The position numbers were made by a program, and so were the translations under genes. Below are positions 1 through 8,909 of a DNA stretch of 64,000 nt, in pieces. The DNA comes from Pseudomonas azotoformans (GTDB taxonomy: Bacteria; Pseudomonadota; Gammaproteobacteria; Pseudomonadales; Pseudomonadaceae): assembly GCF_900103345.1 (NCBI RefSeq), contig NZ_LT629702.1, positions 3,782,001 through 3,846,000 of the forward strand, in the 5' to 3' direction. The notes under the pieces were generated by a model. That model was not told where the DNA came from and searched no databases. It saw only the letters and a list, made by a program, of their open reading frames with translations. Numbering within the stretch: the stretch's first letter is position 1; each line of letters starts with the position of its first letter.

Positions 1-199
1 CTTGCCGCAAGTGGCGGCCCAAGGGCATCAACACCTGTTTGTGCACAAGGTACGCGGCAGTGATGCAACGCACACAGCCGTGTCCAAGTTGAACAAGTCG
101 GAACGCGTGGAAGAAGTGGCGCGCATGCTCGGCGGTATTGATTTGACCAAGGAGTCGTTGGCGCACGCGAAGAAAATGGTCGTGGCGGCAAAGGCCTGA
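1..199 (+). CDS. recN: DNA repair protein RecN, C-terminal end (5' truncated by window)
   Basis: The open frame enters from the left edge and ends at a TGA at 197-199. The last 65 residues carry the RecN C-terminal signature: FVHKV, a stretch containing THTAV and LNKSERVEEVARMLGG, then an LAHA-type tail. RecN is an SMC-like ATPase acting in double-strand-break repair; only its distal ATPase-head segment is visible. It is followed by a strong hairpin terminator and the convergent fur gene, an arrangement common in Pseudomonas. The assignment is a family match by eye; the start lies outside the window. Confidence 0.9.
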   Translation, partial: LPQVAAQGHQHLFVHKVRGSDATHTAVSKLNKSERVEEVARMLGGIDLTKESLAHAKKMVVAAKA

Positions 200-228
200 G
201 CGAACAACTTTCCTTCTTATAGAAAGCA

Positions 229-262
229 CGAAGGCGACCCTGAGGTCGCCTTCGATCGTTTT
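229..262 (+). terminator. rho-independent terminator after recN
   Basis: An 11-bp stem CGAAGGCGACC / GGTCGCCTTCG with a short loop is followed by a weak T-run (TCGTTTTGC). It sits between the recN stop and the convergent fur stop, and could serve both directions. Confidence 0.75.
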
Positions 263-285
263 GCAGCGTAAATCTGCAGCGCTTG

Positions 286-690
286 TTACTTTTTCTTACG
301 GATGTACAGGACCAGATTATGGTCAACCAGATCGAAGCCATGCTCTTCAGCAATCTTATGCTGCAGCGCTTCAATCTCGGGGCTGGTGAACTCGATAACC
401 TCATTGGTATCCAGGTCAACCATGTGGTCGTGATGACCACCGTCAGCCAATTCGAACACTGCATGACCGCCGTCGAAATTATGACGAACCACCAGCCCTG
501 CGGCTTCAAACTGGGTCAGCACACGGTAAACCGTGGCCAGGCCAACGTCCTCGTTAGACTCCATCAGTGCCTTGTAGACGTCCTCGGCACTCATGTGGCG
601 CTGCTCAGCAGAATCGAGCATTTGTAGAATCTTGACTCGTGGCAGAGTCACTTTGAGACCGGCTTTGCGTAGTTCGCTATTTTCAACCAT
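286..690 (-). CDS. fur: Ferric uptake regulator Fur
   Basis: The 134-residue product starts MVENSELRKAG at the ATG 690-688. It has the Fur fold: an N-terminal winged helix with the DNA-recognition stretch ATVYRVLTQFEAAGLV, then a dimerisation domain with the metal-binding cluster FELADGGHHDHMVD. The C-terminus is the lysine-rich RKKK tail seen in pseudomonads. Fur-Fe(II) represses siderophore and receptor genes. A candidate target lies in this window, the Fur-box-like site upstream of the FecI-type sigma factor at 48.9 kb. The ORF extends to 786, but the ATG at 690 matches the family N-terminus. It is divergent from bamE, as in other Pseudomonas. Confidence 0.95.
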   Translation of the reverse strand: MVENSELRKAGLKVTLPRVKILQMLDSAEQRHMSAEDVYKALMESNEDVGLATVYRVLTQFEAAGLVVRHNFDGGHAVFELADGGHHDHMVDLDTNEVIEFTSPEIEALQHKIAEEHGFDLVDHNLVLYIRKKK

Positions 691-788
691 GGTTAGCTTT
701 CTCGCGGATGCTGCTTCGCAGCTTCTCTTAATACGGGTATGATCGGCGTTTACGTTGTCCCAGCCAAGATAGTGGAAGTCGCCCACCG

Positions 789-1316
789 ATGCAAAACACC
801 AAGCTCTTGCTAACCAGTTTCACCTTTGTGGGACTGCTCGCACTCGCCGGTTGTTCATTCCCCGGGGTTTACAAAATCGACATCCAGCAGGGCAATGTCG
901 TCACGCAGGACATGATAGACCAGTTACGCCCCGGAATGACCCGACGGCAAGTACGGTTTATCATGGGTAACCCCCTGCTGACCGACACTTTCCATGCCGA
1001 TCGCTGGGATTATCTCTACAGCCTGCAACCAGGTGGCGGTGAACGCCAGCAGGAGCGCGTCAGTGTCATCTTCAATGGCAATGACCAGCTTGTCAGCCTG
1101 TCCGGCGACTTCATGCCCGGTGTAAGCCGTGATGAAGCACTGCTTGGCAAGGATAACGGCAACAACGTGACTGCGCCTGCGCAGGAAGCTGAGAAACCGA
1201 AGTCCGAAGTACCGGCCAAGCCTGGCTCCTTGCTCGACAAGATCCAGAAAGACGTCGACGGCGTGGAAACAGTGCCCGTCCCGACGCCACAGCCTCTGGA
1301 CACCAGCCCGCAGTAA
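789..1316 (+). CDS. bamE: Outer membrane lipoprotein BamE/OmlA
   Basis: The 175-residue lipoprotein has a signal peptide with lipobox LALAGC, so Cys22 is the predicted lipidation site. The SmpA/OmlA domain follows ([13 protein letters not shown], then [21 protein letters not shown]). BamE is a lipoprotein of the BAM complex that folds beta-barrel proteins into the outer membrane. The Pro/Glu/Lys-rich tail beyond residue 120 is longer than in E. coli BamE and looks disordered, as in pseudomonad OmlA. It is divergent from fur and is followed by a strong bidirectional terminator. Confidence 0.93.
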   Translation: MQNTKLLLTSFTFVGLLALAGCSFPGVYKIDIQQGNVVTQDMIDQLRPGMTRRQVRFIMGNPLLTDTFHADRWDYLYSLQPGGGERQQERVSVIFNGNDQLVSLSGDFMPGVSRDEALLGKDNGNNVTAPAQEAEKPKSEVPAKPGSLLDKIQKDVDGVETVPVPTPQPLDTSPQ

Positions 1317-1332
1317 GTTTGCGGCGCTCAAC

Positions 1333-1358
1333 AAAAAGCCCGGCATGCCGGGCTTTTT
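1333..1358. terminator. bidirectional terminator between bamE and rnfH
   Basis: A perfect inverted repeat, AAAAAGCCCGGC / GCCGGGCTTTTT, gives an A-run/hairpin/T-run structure that works on both strands between the convergent bamE and rnfH genes. Confidence 0.9.
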
Positions 1359-1379
1359 GCTGCCTGTCATTTGACTGGC

Positions 1380-1682
1380 CTATGAATTCTGCTGCTTGGC
1401 CAGGGCCGCCTTTGCCGCGCGAAGCCGGCGCACCTCTTTCGGGTCCGCCAGCAACGGCCGGTAAATCTCAATACGGTCACCAGCCTGCACAGCGCGCGTA
1501 TCGGCATCCGCAACCACCTTGCCGAATATCCCCAAAGGGCAACCCGCCAAATCCAGCTCGGGAAATTGCACTGCAATACCCGACGCCTGCACCGCAGCAC
1601 GCAGCTGGGTGCCCGCTGGCACCGTCACCGCCAGCAACACCTGGCGATCCTCGGCGGCATACACCACTTCGATCTCAACCAT
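1380..1682 (-). CDS. rnfH: RnfH family protein (UPF0125)
   Basis: The 100-residue protein starts MVEIEVVYA at 1682. It matches the ubiquitin-like RnfH family: an N-terminal VEIEVVYA strand, FPELDL, a GIFGK segment, and GDRIEIYRPLLADPKEVRRLRA near the end. Family members are encoded beside ratA/pasT and smpB; their role is not firmly established. The start overlaps the 3' end of ratA by 8 bp, implying translational coupling. The longer ORF up to 1784 only overlaps ratA and is not supported. Confidence 0.9.
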   Translation of the reverse strand: MVEIEVVYAAEDRQVLLAVTVPAGTQLRAAVQASGIAVQFPELDLAGCPLGIFGKVVADADTRAVQAGDRIEIYRPLLADPKEVRRLRAAKAALAKQQNS

Positions 1683-2109
1683 GCAGTTGCTTGGCTCGCT
1701 GACAAAATGCATCCACCAGGGTATTGGCGGCCTGGTTGAACAACGGCCCCAACGTCGCCCGCACAATAGGCCCGGCGTAATCAAAAGAAAGATCCAGGCT
1801 GATTTTGCAGGCCTTATCCGTCAGCGCCTTGAACACCCATACGCCATGCAACTGGGTAAATGGCCCTTCCTGCAAATTCATTTCGATGGACGTTCCGGGC
1901 ACCAGCACATTACGCGTAACAAAATGCTGACTAAGGCCACCCTTCGCAACCCCGACACTGGCGACCATGTGCTCATCACTGCTTTCCAGCACCTCGGCCG
2001 TTGAGCACCACGGCAGGAATTCCGGGTAACGCGCCACGTCGTTGACCAGGTCATAGAGCGCCTGTGCCGGATAGGGCAGCAGCGCCGAACGTTGAATATG
2101 CGTCGTCAT
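1675..2109 (-). CDS. ratA: Type II toxin-antitoxin-like ribosome association toxin RatA (START-like domain)
   Basis: The 144-residue product starts [25 protein letters not shown] at 2109. This is the canonical N-terminus of the RatA/coenzyme-Q-binding START-like family, followed by YPEFLPWC and ending [14 protein letters not shown]. In E. coli RatA is reported to block 70S assembly; eukaryotic Coq10 relatives bind ubiquinone, so the physiological role remains debated. It forms a two-gene unit with rnfH and is divergent from smpB. Confidence 0.92.
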   Translation of the reverse strand: MTTHIQRSALLPYPAQALYDLVNDVARYPEFLPWCSTAEVLESSDEHMVASVGVAKGGLSQHFVTRNVLVPGTSIEMNLQEGPFTQLHGVWVFKALTDKACKISLDLSFDYAGPIVRATLGPLFNQAANTLVDAFCQRAKQLHG

Positions 2110-2260
2110 GTGTGCGTTATTTCCACAGCTGAGGCAAACATCGCGAAAAAACAGCCCGATCCGCGAAAGAAAAAATCCAGAGAACTGCCCGCATTGTCCG
2201 GGATTCGTCCAACACGCTCAAGCACGCAGGTTGACCGTAGCCGACACGCTCGCAACTCCC

Positions 2261-2266
2261 TATAAT
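2261..2266 (+). promoter_or_regulatory. consensus -10 box directly upstream of smpB
   Basis: A perfect TATAAT lies 9 bp before the smpB start codon. A start site about 7 nt downstream would fall at about 2273, leaving only a few nucleotides of leader. No Shine-Dalgarno sequence is present between the box and the ATG. The -35 hexamer is not clear: TTGACC at 2231-2236 is 24 bp away, which is too far. Confidence 0.5.
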
Positions 2267-2275
2267 GCCGCCCCT

Positions 2276-2758
2276 ATGGCTAAACAAAAGAAACACCCCA
2301 CAGGGACCATCGCGCAAAACAAAAAGGCGCGACACGATTACTTCATCGAACATCGGTTCGAGGCTGGTCTGGTCCTGGCCGGCTGGGAAGTAAAGAGTCT
2401 GCGTGCCAGCAAGCTGCAACTGGTCGACAGTTATGTGCTGCTCAAGGATGGCGAGGCGTGGCTGCTCGGCAGTCATATCACCCCGCTGACCACCGCGAGC
2501 ACCCACGTGATCGCCGACCCGGTGCGTACGCGCAAGCTGCTGCTCAATGCCCGCGAGCTGGAAAAGCTCGCAGCCGCTGTACAGCAGAAGGGCTATGCTT
2601 GCGTCTGCCTGTCCTGGTATTGGAGCAAGCACCTGGTCAAGTGCGAAATTGCACTGGGCAAGGGCAAGAAGGAATACGACAAGCGTGATTCCGAGCGCGA
2701 ACGTGATTCCAACCGCGAGCTGCATCGCGCCGTGCGCAACAAGGGCAAGGAAGAATAA
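2276..2758 (+). CDS. smpB: SsrA-binding protein SmpB
   Basis: The 160-residue protein matches SmpB throughout: an N-terminal [38 protein letters not shown], and a basic C-terminal tail ([23 protein letters not shown]) that mimics a codon-anticodon in the A site. It partners the tmRNA encoded 6 kb downstream in trans-translation rescue of stalled ribosomes. The ORF is open back to 2108, but family length and the N-terminal motif fix the start at 2276. There is no recognisable ribosome-binding site, and a TATAAT box sits just upstream. Confidence 0.95.
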   Translation: MAKQKKHPTGTIAQNKKARHDYFIEHRFEAGLVLAGWEVKSLRASKLQLVDSYVLLKDGEAWLLGSHITPLTTASTHVIADPVRTRKLLLNARELEKLAAAVQQKGYACVCLSWYWSKHLVKCEIALGKGKKEYDKRDSERERDSNRELHRAVRNKGKEE

Positions 2759-2794
2759 TCCTTGCTGCGATGCAGCCGTGGGCGCGCCCCTCGG

Positions 2795-3562
2795 CTACAT
2801 CCCCTTGCGCCGCTCCGCACGCGCCACGCGCTGAACTTCCTGACGCACTTCCTCCAACACTTCCTGCACATACAGCAAGTGACGTGTTGAAACCTCACGC
2901 GCCTGCTCGGCGCGACCTTCGATAATTGCCAGGTACAAATCCCGATGCTGACTGATCAGCATGTCGCGGGTTTCCGTACGCTGCTGGTACATGCCACCAA
3001 TGTTGGTCACCACGTTACGTTTGAGCAGGTCGAACAGACCGCGAATGGTGTGCAGCAACACGGCGTTATGGCTGGCTTCGGCGATCGCCAAATGAAAACT
3101 CGCATCGGCTGCGCCCTCTTCCGCCCGGCTCACTTCATCCGAGCGGGTATAGCAATCCTGTAGCGCCTCAAAGGCCGCCGTCAGCCGTTCGCGGTCGACT
3201 TCGGTGGCACGCAACGCGGCGTAATAGGCACAAGAGGCTTCGAGGGTCTGACGAAATTCCAGCAGATCACGCTGTGCCTCGGGATTGTTCTCCAGCAGGT
3301 GCAGCAGCGGATCACTGAACGTGGAGCCCAGGGACTCAGCCACATAATTGCCCCCGCCTTGGCGACTGACCAGCAAACCTTTGGCCGCCAACTTCTGGAT
3401 CGCCTCGCGCAAGGAAGGCCGCGACACCCCGAACTGCTCAGCCAAAGCGCGCTCGGCCGGCAAGCGCTCGCCCGACTTCAGCGTGCCCTCAAGGATCATG
3501 CCCTCAAGCTGCTCGACAATATCGTCAGACAAACGGCGCTGACGCACCTGATCAAACCCCAT
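2795..3562 (-). CDS. lldR: FadR-family (GntR) lactate-responsive repressor LldR
   Basis: The 255-residue regulator has an N-terminal GntR winged helix (residues about 5-70: RRLSDDIVEQLEGMILEG, LPAERALAEQFGVSRPSLREAI, GGGNYV) and a C-terminal FCD all-helical effector domain with conserved acidic and histidine residues (DASFHLAIAEASHN, QHRDLYLAI). It is divergent from lldP across a 250-bp gap holding a TTGGT-N-ACCAA palindrome, the LldR operator type. L- or D-lactate is the expected inducer, by analogy with pseudomonad LldR. The start ATG at 3562 is preferred over the GTG codon before it. Confidence 0.9.
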   Translation of the reverse strand: MGFDQVRQRRLSDDIVEQLEGMILEGTLKSGERLPAERALAEQFGVSRPSLREAIQKLAAKGLLVSRQGGGNYVAESLGSTFSDPLLHLLENNPEAQRDLLEFRQTLEASCAYYAALRATEVDRERLTAAFEALQDCYTRSDEVSRAEEGAADASFHLAIAEASHNAVLLHTIRGLFDLLKRNVVTNIGGMYQQRTETRDMLISQHRDLYLAIIEGRAEQAREVSTRHLLYVQEVLEEVRQEVQRVARAERRKGM

Positions 3563-3755
3563 CACTCACTCTCCACCATCCCGACCACTCGCCAGGGCCT
3601 CTATTCTGGCCTATCGCAGCGCTTGCAGCACCTATCAGAACGCCTTCCTTTCAACCGATCAGAACACCCTGCACAGCGACCTACGACCAAAGTTTCGCAG
3701 GCGGCAAATTGACACGCCCCTGGCAAGGCTTTTACTCTAGCCAACAGCGATTGTA

Positions 3756-3772
3756 AATTGGTATTACCAATT
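3756..3772. promoter_or_regulatory. LldR operator palindrome
   Basis: The 17-bp perfect palindrome AATTGGTATTACCAATT has half sites typical of FadR/LldR-family operators (TGGT...ACCA). It lies 42 bp upstream of the lldP start and is the only such site in the divergent lldR-lldP gap. Confidence 0.8.
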
Positions 3773-3813
3773 ATCCAAGCTGACCAAACAACAACAATCA
3801 GGGGCCACCCCAT

Positions 3814-5508
3814 ATGCAAACCTGGCAACAGCTCTACAGCCCGCTCGGCAGCCTCGGCCTGTCCGCATTGGCGGCCGTCATTCCGATCGTATTCTTCTTC
3901 CTGGCCCTGGCCGTGTTTCGCCTCAAAGGCCACGTGGCCGGCAGCATCACCCTGGCATTGTCGATTCTGGTCGCGATCTTCGCCTTCCAGATGCCGGTGG
4001 ACATGGCGCTGGCCGCCGCCGGTTATGGCTTTGCATACGGGTTATGGCCTATCGCGTGGATCATCGTCGCCGCGGTGTTCCTCTACAAACTCACGGTAAA
4101 AAGCGGCCAGTTCGAGATCATCCGCAGTTCGGTCCTGTCGATTACCGACGACCAACGCCTGCAAGTGCTGCTGATCGGCTTCTGCTTCGGTGCCTTCCTG
4201 GAAGGTGCGGCCGGTTTCGGCGCCCCCGTGGCGATCACTGCCGCATTATTGGTCGGTCTGGGCTTCAACCCGCTGTACGCCGCCGGCCTGTGCCTGATCG
4301 CCAACACCGCGCCTGTCGCATTCGGCGCCCTGGGAATCCCGATCATCGTTGCCGGGCAAGTCACTGGCATCGACGCGTTCAAGATCGGCGCCATGACTGG
4401 CCGCCAATTGCCTCTGCTGTCGCTGTTCGTGCCGTTCTGGCTGGTGTTCATGATGGACGGCCTGCGCGGCGTGCGTGAAACCTGGCCGGCCGCGCTGGTC
4501 GCGGGCTTGGGCTTTGCCATCACCCAGTACTTCACCTCCAACTTCATCGGCCCGGAACTGCCGGACATCACCTCGGCCCTGGCCAGCCTGATTTCCCTGA
4601 CCCTGTTCCTGAAAGTCTGGCAGCCCAAGCGCACTGCGGGCGCACAGATTGCCGGCGCCACTTCCAGCGCTGCGGTCACTGCGAGCGCAGGCGGTTTCGG
4701 CCTGCCGCGCAACACGATTGTCTCGCCCTACAGCCTGGTGCAGATTTTCAAGGCCTGGTCGCCGTTCCTGATTCTCACCGTACTGGTCACCATTTGGACC
4801 CTCAAGCCGTTCAAAGCAATGTTCGCCGCCGGTGGCTCGATGTACAGCTGGGTGTTCAACTTCGCGATCCCGCACCTGGATCAACTGGTGATCAAGGTCG
4901 CCCCGATCGTGACCAACCCCACCGCGATCCCGGCAGTGTTCAAGCTTGACCCGATTTCCGCGACCGGTACCGCGATTTTTTTCTCCGCGCTGATCTCGAT
5001 GCTGGTACTTAAAATCGACATCAAGACTGGTCTTACCACTTTAAAAGAGACCTTCTACGAACTGCGCTGGCCGATCCTTTCCATCGGCATGGTGCTGGCC
5101 TTCGCCTTCGTCACCAACTACTCCGGCATGTCTTCGACCATGGCGCTGGTATTGGCTGGCACCGGTGCAGCCTTCCCATTCTTCTCACCTTTCCTCGGCT
5201 GGCTGGGGGTTTTCCTGACAGGTTCCGACACATCGTCCAACGCCCTGTTCAGCTCGCTGCAAGCCACCACTGCGCATCAGATCGGGGTGAACGACACCCT
5301 GCTGGTTGCCGCGAATACCAGCGGCGGCGTCACCGGCAAAATGATCTCGCCTCAATCTATCGCCGTGGCCTGCGCCGCCACCGGCCTGGTGGGCAAGGAA
5401 TCCGACCTGTTCCGCTTCACCCTCAAGCACAGCCTGTTCTTCGCCACCATCGTCGGACTGATCACCCTGGCCCAGGCCTACTGGTTCACCGGTATGCTGG
5501 TGCACTGA
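3814..5508 (+). CDS. lldP: L-lactate permease LldP
   Basis: The 564-residue polytopic membrane protein has about a dozen hydrophobic segments. It matches the LctP/LldP family in length and motifs: [37 protein letters not shown] and, near the end, [16 protein letters not shown] and [19 protein letters not shown]. It imports L- and D-lactate (and glycolate) by proton symport. It lies behind the LldR operator and just upstream of the D-lactate dehydrogenase gene, with only 70 bp between. Confidence 0.95.
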   Translation: MQTWQQLYSPLGSLGLSALAAVIPIVFFFLALAVFRLKGHVAGSITLALSILVAIFAFQMPVDMALAAAGYGFAYGLWPIAWIIVAAVFLYKLTVKSGQFEIIRSSVLSITDDQRLQVLLIGFCFGAFLEGAAGFGAPVAITAALLVGLGFNPLYAAGLCLIANTAPVAFGALGIPIIVAGQVTGIDAFKIGAMTGRQLPLLSLFVPFWLVFMMDGLRGVRETWPAALVAGLGFAITQYFTSNFIGPELPDITSALASLISLTLFLKVWQPKRTAGAQIAGATSSAAVTASAGGFGLPRNTIVSPYSLVQIFKAWSPFLILTVLVTIWTLKPFKAMFAAGGSMYSWVFNFAIPHLDQLVIKVAPIVTNPTAIPAVFKLDPISATGTAIFFSALISMLVLKIDIKTGLTTLKETFYELRWPILSIGMVLAFAFVTNYSGMSSTMALVLAGTGAAFPFFSPFLGWLGVFLTGSDTSSNALFSSLQATTAHQIGVNDTLLVAANTSGGVTGKMISPQSIAVACAATGLVGKESDLFRFTLKHSLFFATIVGLITLAQAYWFTGMLVH

Positions 5509-5534
5509 GACCTGCACGCTATAGGGTAAGAATC

Positions 5535-5559
5535 GACGCCGGACAACGGTTCCGGCGTC
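5535..5559 (+). other. intergenic stem-loop between lldP and the D-lactate dehydrogenase
   Basis: A 9-bp perfect stem GACGCCGGA / TCCGGCGTC with a 7-nt loop fills most of the short lldP-dld gap. No T-run follows, so it is not a classical terminator. It may stabilise the lldP 3' end or adjust relative expression. Confidence 0.5.
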
Positions 5560-5578
5560 AGCTATTTCTGGAGGACCG

Positions 5579-8389
5579 ATGAGCCTGCCTGCTGCTTTCC
5601 TGCGCGACGCCGCACAACTGATCCCGAAAGATCGACGCTTCGACGACCCACTTTCCACCCTCGCTTTCGGCACCGACGCCAGTTTTTACCGACTGATCCC
5701 ACAGTTAGTGATCCGCGTGGAGTCGGAAGACGAAGTCGTCGCGCTGCTGCAACTGGCTCAACGCGACCATGTGCCGGTGACCTTCCGCGCCGCCGGTACC
5801 AGCCTGTCCGGGCAAGCCATCAGTGACTCGGTCCTGATCGTCCTGGGTGACAACTGGAACGGCCGCGAAATCCGTGGGCAGGGCACTCAAATCCGCCTGC
5901 AGCCTGGTGTCATCGGCGCTCAGGCGAATGCGTGGCTGGCGCCATTCGGGCGCAAGATCGGACCGGACCCGGCGTCGATCAACGCCTGCAAAATCGGCGG
6001 TATCGTCGCCAACAATGCCAGCGGCATGTGCTGCGGCACCGCGCAGAACACCTACCACACACTGGCCGGGATACGCCTGGTATTGGCTGACGGCAGCCGC
6101 CTGGATACCGAAGACGCAGCCAGTGTGACGGCGTTTTGTGAACAGCACGGGACGCTGCTTGAACGCCTGGCGACACTGGGTCGTGAGACCCGCGCCAACG
6201 CTGAACTGGCGGCAAAAATTCGCCACAAATACCGTCTGAAAAATACCACCGGGCTGTCACTCAATGCCCTGGTGGATTTCGATGAGCCGCTGGATATCCT
6301 CAGTCATCTGCTGGTGGGCTCCGAGGGTACCCTTGGGTTTATCAGCGCCGTCACCTACGACACCGTGATCGATCACCCGAACAAAGCGTCGGCGCTGATT
6401 GTGTTTCCGGATGTCGAAACCTGCTGCAACGCAGTCACCGTCCTCAAAACCCAACCGGTCTCGGCCGTCGAACTGCTGGACCGGCGCAGCATGCGCTCGG
6501 TACAGGACAAGCCGGGCATGCCCGCTTTCGTACAGCAACTATCGGAAAATGCCTGCGCCCTGTTGATCGAATCCCGTGCGGCGTCGTCGTCCCTGCTGCA
6601 CGAGCAACTGGCCCTCATCATGGCCTCACTGGCCCCATTTCCGGTAGAGAAGCAGGTCGACTTCACCGAGGACCCGACAGAGAACGCTCGCCTGTGGGCG
6701 ATCCGTAAAGACACCTTCCCTGCCGTCGGCGCCGTGCGCAAGACCGGCACCACCGTGATCATTGAGGACGTGACCTTCCCGGTTGAGCAACTGGCAATCG
6801 GCGTCAATCGCTTGATCAAGCTGTTCGACAAACATCACTACGACGAAGCGATACTTTTCGGACATGCACTGGAAGGTAATCTGCACTTCGTGTTCACCCA
6901 AGGCTTCAACAGCGCGGAAGAAGTCACGCGCTACCAAGCGTTCATGGACGACGTGGCGCAATTGGTGGCAGTGGAGCTTGGTGGCTCGCTGAAAGCCGAA
7001 CACGGCACAGGGCGCAATATGGCACCGTTTGTCGAGCTGGAATGGGGCAGCGACGCCTATCAACTGATGTGGCAACTCAAGCGCCTGATGGACCCCAACG
7101 GCATTCTCAACCCGGACGTGGTGCTCAGCGAAGACCCGCAAATCCACCTCAAGCACCTCAAGCCACTGCCCGCCGCCGACGAGCTTGTGGATAAGTGCAT
7201 CGAATGCGGCTTCTGCGAACCGGTATGCCCGTCGAAAGGCCTGACCTTGAGCCCGCGCCAACGCATCGTGATCTGGCGCGATATCCAGGCGAAAAAACGC
7301 GCCGGTATCGACACCTCTGAGCTGGAAGCCGCCTATCAATACCAAGGCATCGACACCTGCGCCGCGACCGGGCTTTGCGCCCAGCGCTGCCCTGTAGGAA
7401 TCAATACCGGCGACCTAGTGAAGAAACTGCGCAGCCGTGACGCCGACCGTACGAAAACAGCCGAATGGCTCGCCACGCATTTCGCCACCGCGCTGCAAGG
7501 CGCGCGTTTTACCCTGCATGTGGCCAATGGAGCACGCATGCTGCTCGGCGCACCGCGCCTGGCAAAGCTATCGGCCAGCATGACCAAGCTGTCCAAGGGG
7601 CAGATTCCGCAGTGGACCAACGCCATGCCGCAGCCGGAGAAAGCCATTCGCTTCAGCCCGGCGGTGACGGACGAGCGACCCCGGGTGGTCTACCTGGCGG
7701 CCTGCGTCTCACGCGCCATGGGCCCGGCGGCGGGCGATAAAGAGCAGATGTCGCTGTACGACAAAACCCGCAACCTGTTGGAAAAAGCCGGTTACCAAGT
7801 CGTATTTCCCGACAACCAGGACAACCTCTGCTGCGGCCAGCCGTTCGCCTCCAAAGGTTACGCCGAACAGGCCGAGCACAAGCGCCAGGAACTGATCGGC
7901 GCACTGCTCCACGCCAGCCGTGGCGGGCTCGACCCGATCTACTGTGACACCAGCCCCTGCACCCTGCGCCTGGTGCAAGACCTGGGCGAAACGCGCCTGG
8001 ATCTGTACGACCCCGTGCGTTTTATCCGTACACACCTGATGGACCGCCTCGACTTCACCCCCCAGGAAGCGCCGATCGCCGTGCACGTCACCTGCAGTAC
8101 CCAGCACCTGGGCGAGAGCCAGGCGCTGATCGACCTGGCCCGACGCTGCTCCAACACCGTAGTCATCCCGGAAGGCATTCATTGCTGCGGCTTTGCCGGC
8201 GACAAAGGCTTCACCACGCCGGAACTCAACGCCCACTCACTGCGCACCCTCAAGGATGCAGTGCAATATTGCAGCGAAGGCATCTCCACCAGCCGCACCT
8301 GCGAGATCGGCCTGAGCCAGCATGGCGGCATTGATTATCACGGGTTGGTCTACTTGGTTGACCGCGTCACCCAAGCCCGCGTCCATTAA
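5579..8389 (+). CDS. dld: FAD/Fe-S D-lactate dehydrogenase (Dld-II type, quinone/cytochrome-linked)
   Basis: This 936-residue two-module flavoprotein has an N-terminal PCMH-type FAD domain (RAAGTSLSGQAISD, about residues 60-75; NNASGMCCGTAQNTY; VGSEGTLGFIS) and an FAD-oxidase C domain (EHGTGRNMAPFVELEWG). A ferredoxin-like region follows with two cysteine clusters (CIECGFCEPVCP at about 540, CAATGLCAQRCP at about 597). The C-terminus has cysteine-rich CCG-type repeats (NLCCGQPF, HCCGFAGDKGF). Size and architecture match the pseudomonad D-lactate dehydrogenase that feeds electrons to the respiratory chain. A strong SD (GGAGGACCGATG) precedes the ATG. A glycolate or 2-hydroxyglutarate substrate is less likely given the lldR-lldP context. 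No lldD lies between permease and dehydrogenase. Confidence 0.88.
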   Translation: MSLPAAFLRDAAQLIPKDRRFDDPLSTLAFGTDASFYRLIPQLVIRVESEDEVVALLQLAQRDHVPVTFRAAGTSLSGQAISDSVLIVLGDNWNGREIRGQGTQIRLQPGVIGAQANAWLAPFGRKIGPDPASINACKIGGIVANNASGMCCGTAQNTYHTLAGIRLVLADGSRLDTEDAASVTAFCEQHGTLLERLATLGRETRANAELAAKIRHKYRLKNTTGLSLNALVDFDEPLDILSHLLVGSEGTLGFISAVTYDTVIDHPNKASALIVFPDVETCCNAVTVLKTQPVSAVELLDRRSMRSVQDKPGMPAFVQQLSENACALLIESRAASSSLLHEQLALIMASLAPFPVEKQVDFTEDPTENARLWAIRKDTFPAVGAVRKTGTTVIIEDVTFPVEQLAIGVNRLIKLFDKHHYDEAILFGHALEGNLHFVFTQGFNSAEEVTRYQAFMDDVAQLVAVELGGSLKAEHGTGRNMAPFVELEWGSDAYQLMWQLKRLMDPNGILNPDVVLSEDPQIHLKHLKPLPAADELVDKCIECGFCEPVCPSKGLTLSPRQRIVIWRDIQAKKRAGIDTSELEAAYQYQGIDTCAATGLCAQRCPVGINTGDLVKKLRSRDADRTKTAEWLATHFATALQGARFTLHVANGARMLLGAPRLAKLSASMTKLSKGQIPQWTNAMPQPEKAIRFSPAVTDERPRVVYLAACVSRAMGPAAGDKEQMSLYDKTRNLLEKAGYQVVFPDNQDNLCCGQPFASKGYAEQAEHKRQELIGALLHASRGGLDPIYCDTSPCTLRLVQDLGETRLDLYDPVRFIRTHLMDRLDFTPQEAPIAVHVTCSTQHLGESQALIDLARRCSNTVVIPEGIHCCGFAGDKGFTTPELNAHSLRTLKDAVQYCSEGISTSRTCEIGLSQHGGIDYHGLVYLVDRVTQARVH

Positions 8390-8526
8390 TACTGCGAAAA
8401 AAACAGAACCCTCGCGCGCCGGCGTAGTCATCTGCATAGGCCTCGACAATCGAGGTTCATCAGTGATGTCGCTGGCAGCCGTTGAACGCCAGCAGCGTCG
8501 AGCCCTTTTGCGCAAGGAGATACCCT

Positions 8527-8805
8527 ATGAAGCGTTCCGCTCTTGCTGGCTTGTTCATTACCGCTGCGATGCTGGCTTCCCCCGTGTTCGCTGCGGGCGA
8601 ACCAGATCTGTGCAAAATCAATCTGGACAAAATCAACAACGGTAAGGCCCTGCTCGCCACCGACACCAGTGGTAAAAGCGGCGAGATAGACACTGCCGTC
8701 TCCCAGGCCAAAGCAGCTCACGCCGCCGGCGATGACAAAAAGTGCATCGAGATCACCTCGAAGGCGCTGCAAGACCTGCAGAACAGCGAAAAAGGCGGCC
8801 AATAG
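8527..8805 (+). CDS. Small periplasmic protein of unknown function
   Basis: The 92-residue product has a clear signal peptide (MKRSALAGLFITAAMLASPVFA, cleavage after AxA) and a mature part of about 70 residues with two Cys and many Lys/Asp/Ala, predicted helical. The SD AAGGAGATACCCT places the start at 8527 rather than an upstream codon. Short secreted proteins of this type are frequent in Pseudomonas, but I do not recognise a function. It has its own UUCG-capped terminator and precedes ssrA. Confidence 0.75.
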   Translation: MKRSALAGLFITAAMLASPVFAAGEPDLCKINLDKINNGKALLATDTSGKSGEIDTAVSQAKAAHAAGDDKKCIEITSKALQDLQNSEKGGQ

Positions 8806-8820
8806 GTTGCTCAGTCACAG

Positions 8821-8847
8821 AAGGCCAACCTTCGGGTTGGCCTTCCG
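8821..8847 (+). terminator. rho-independent terminator with UUCG tetraloop
   Basis: A 10-bp stem AAGGCCAACC / GGTTGGCCTT is capped by TTCG. It lies right after the small periplasmic protein gene. Confidence 0.8.
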
Positions 8848-8909
8848 TGAGCGTTTGGCGTACACTGCATAGGCTTGTCACTCACTAAGAAACAACGAGT
8901 TACAAGCAC

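Noticed and set aside
2231..2266. TTGACC as the -35 box of smpB
   Set aside because: The 24-bp spacing to TATAAT is too long for sigma-70.
2108..2275. N-terminal extension of smpB
   Set aside because: SmpB proteins begin at the MAKQKK-like segment; the extension has no SD and atypical composition.
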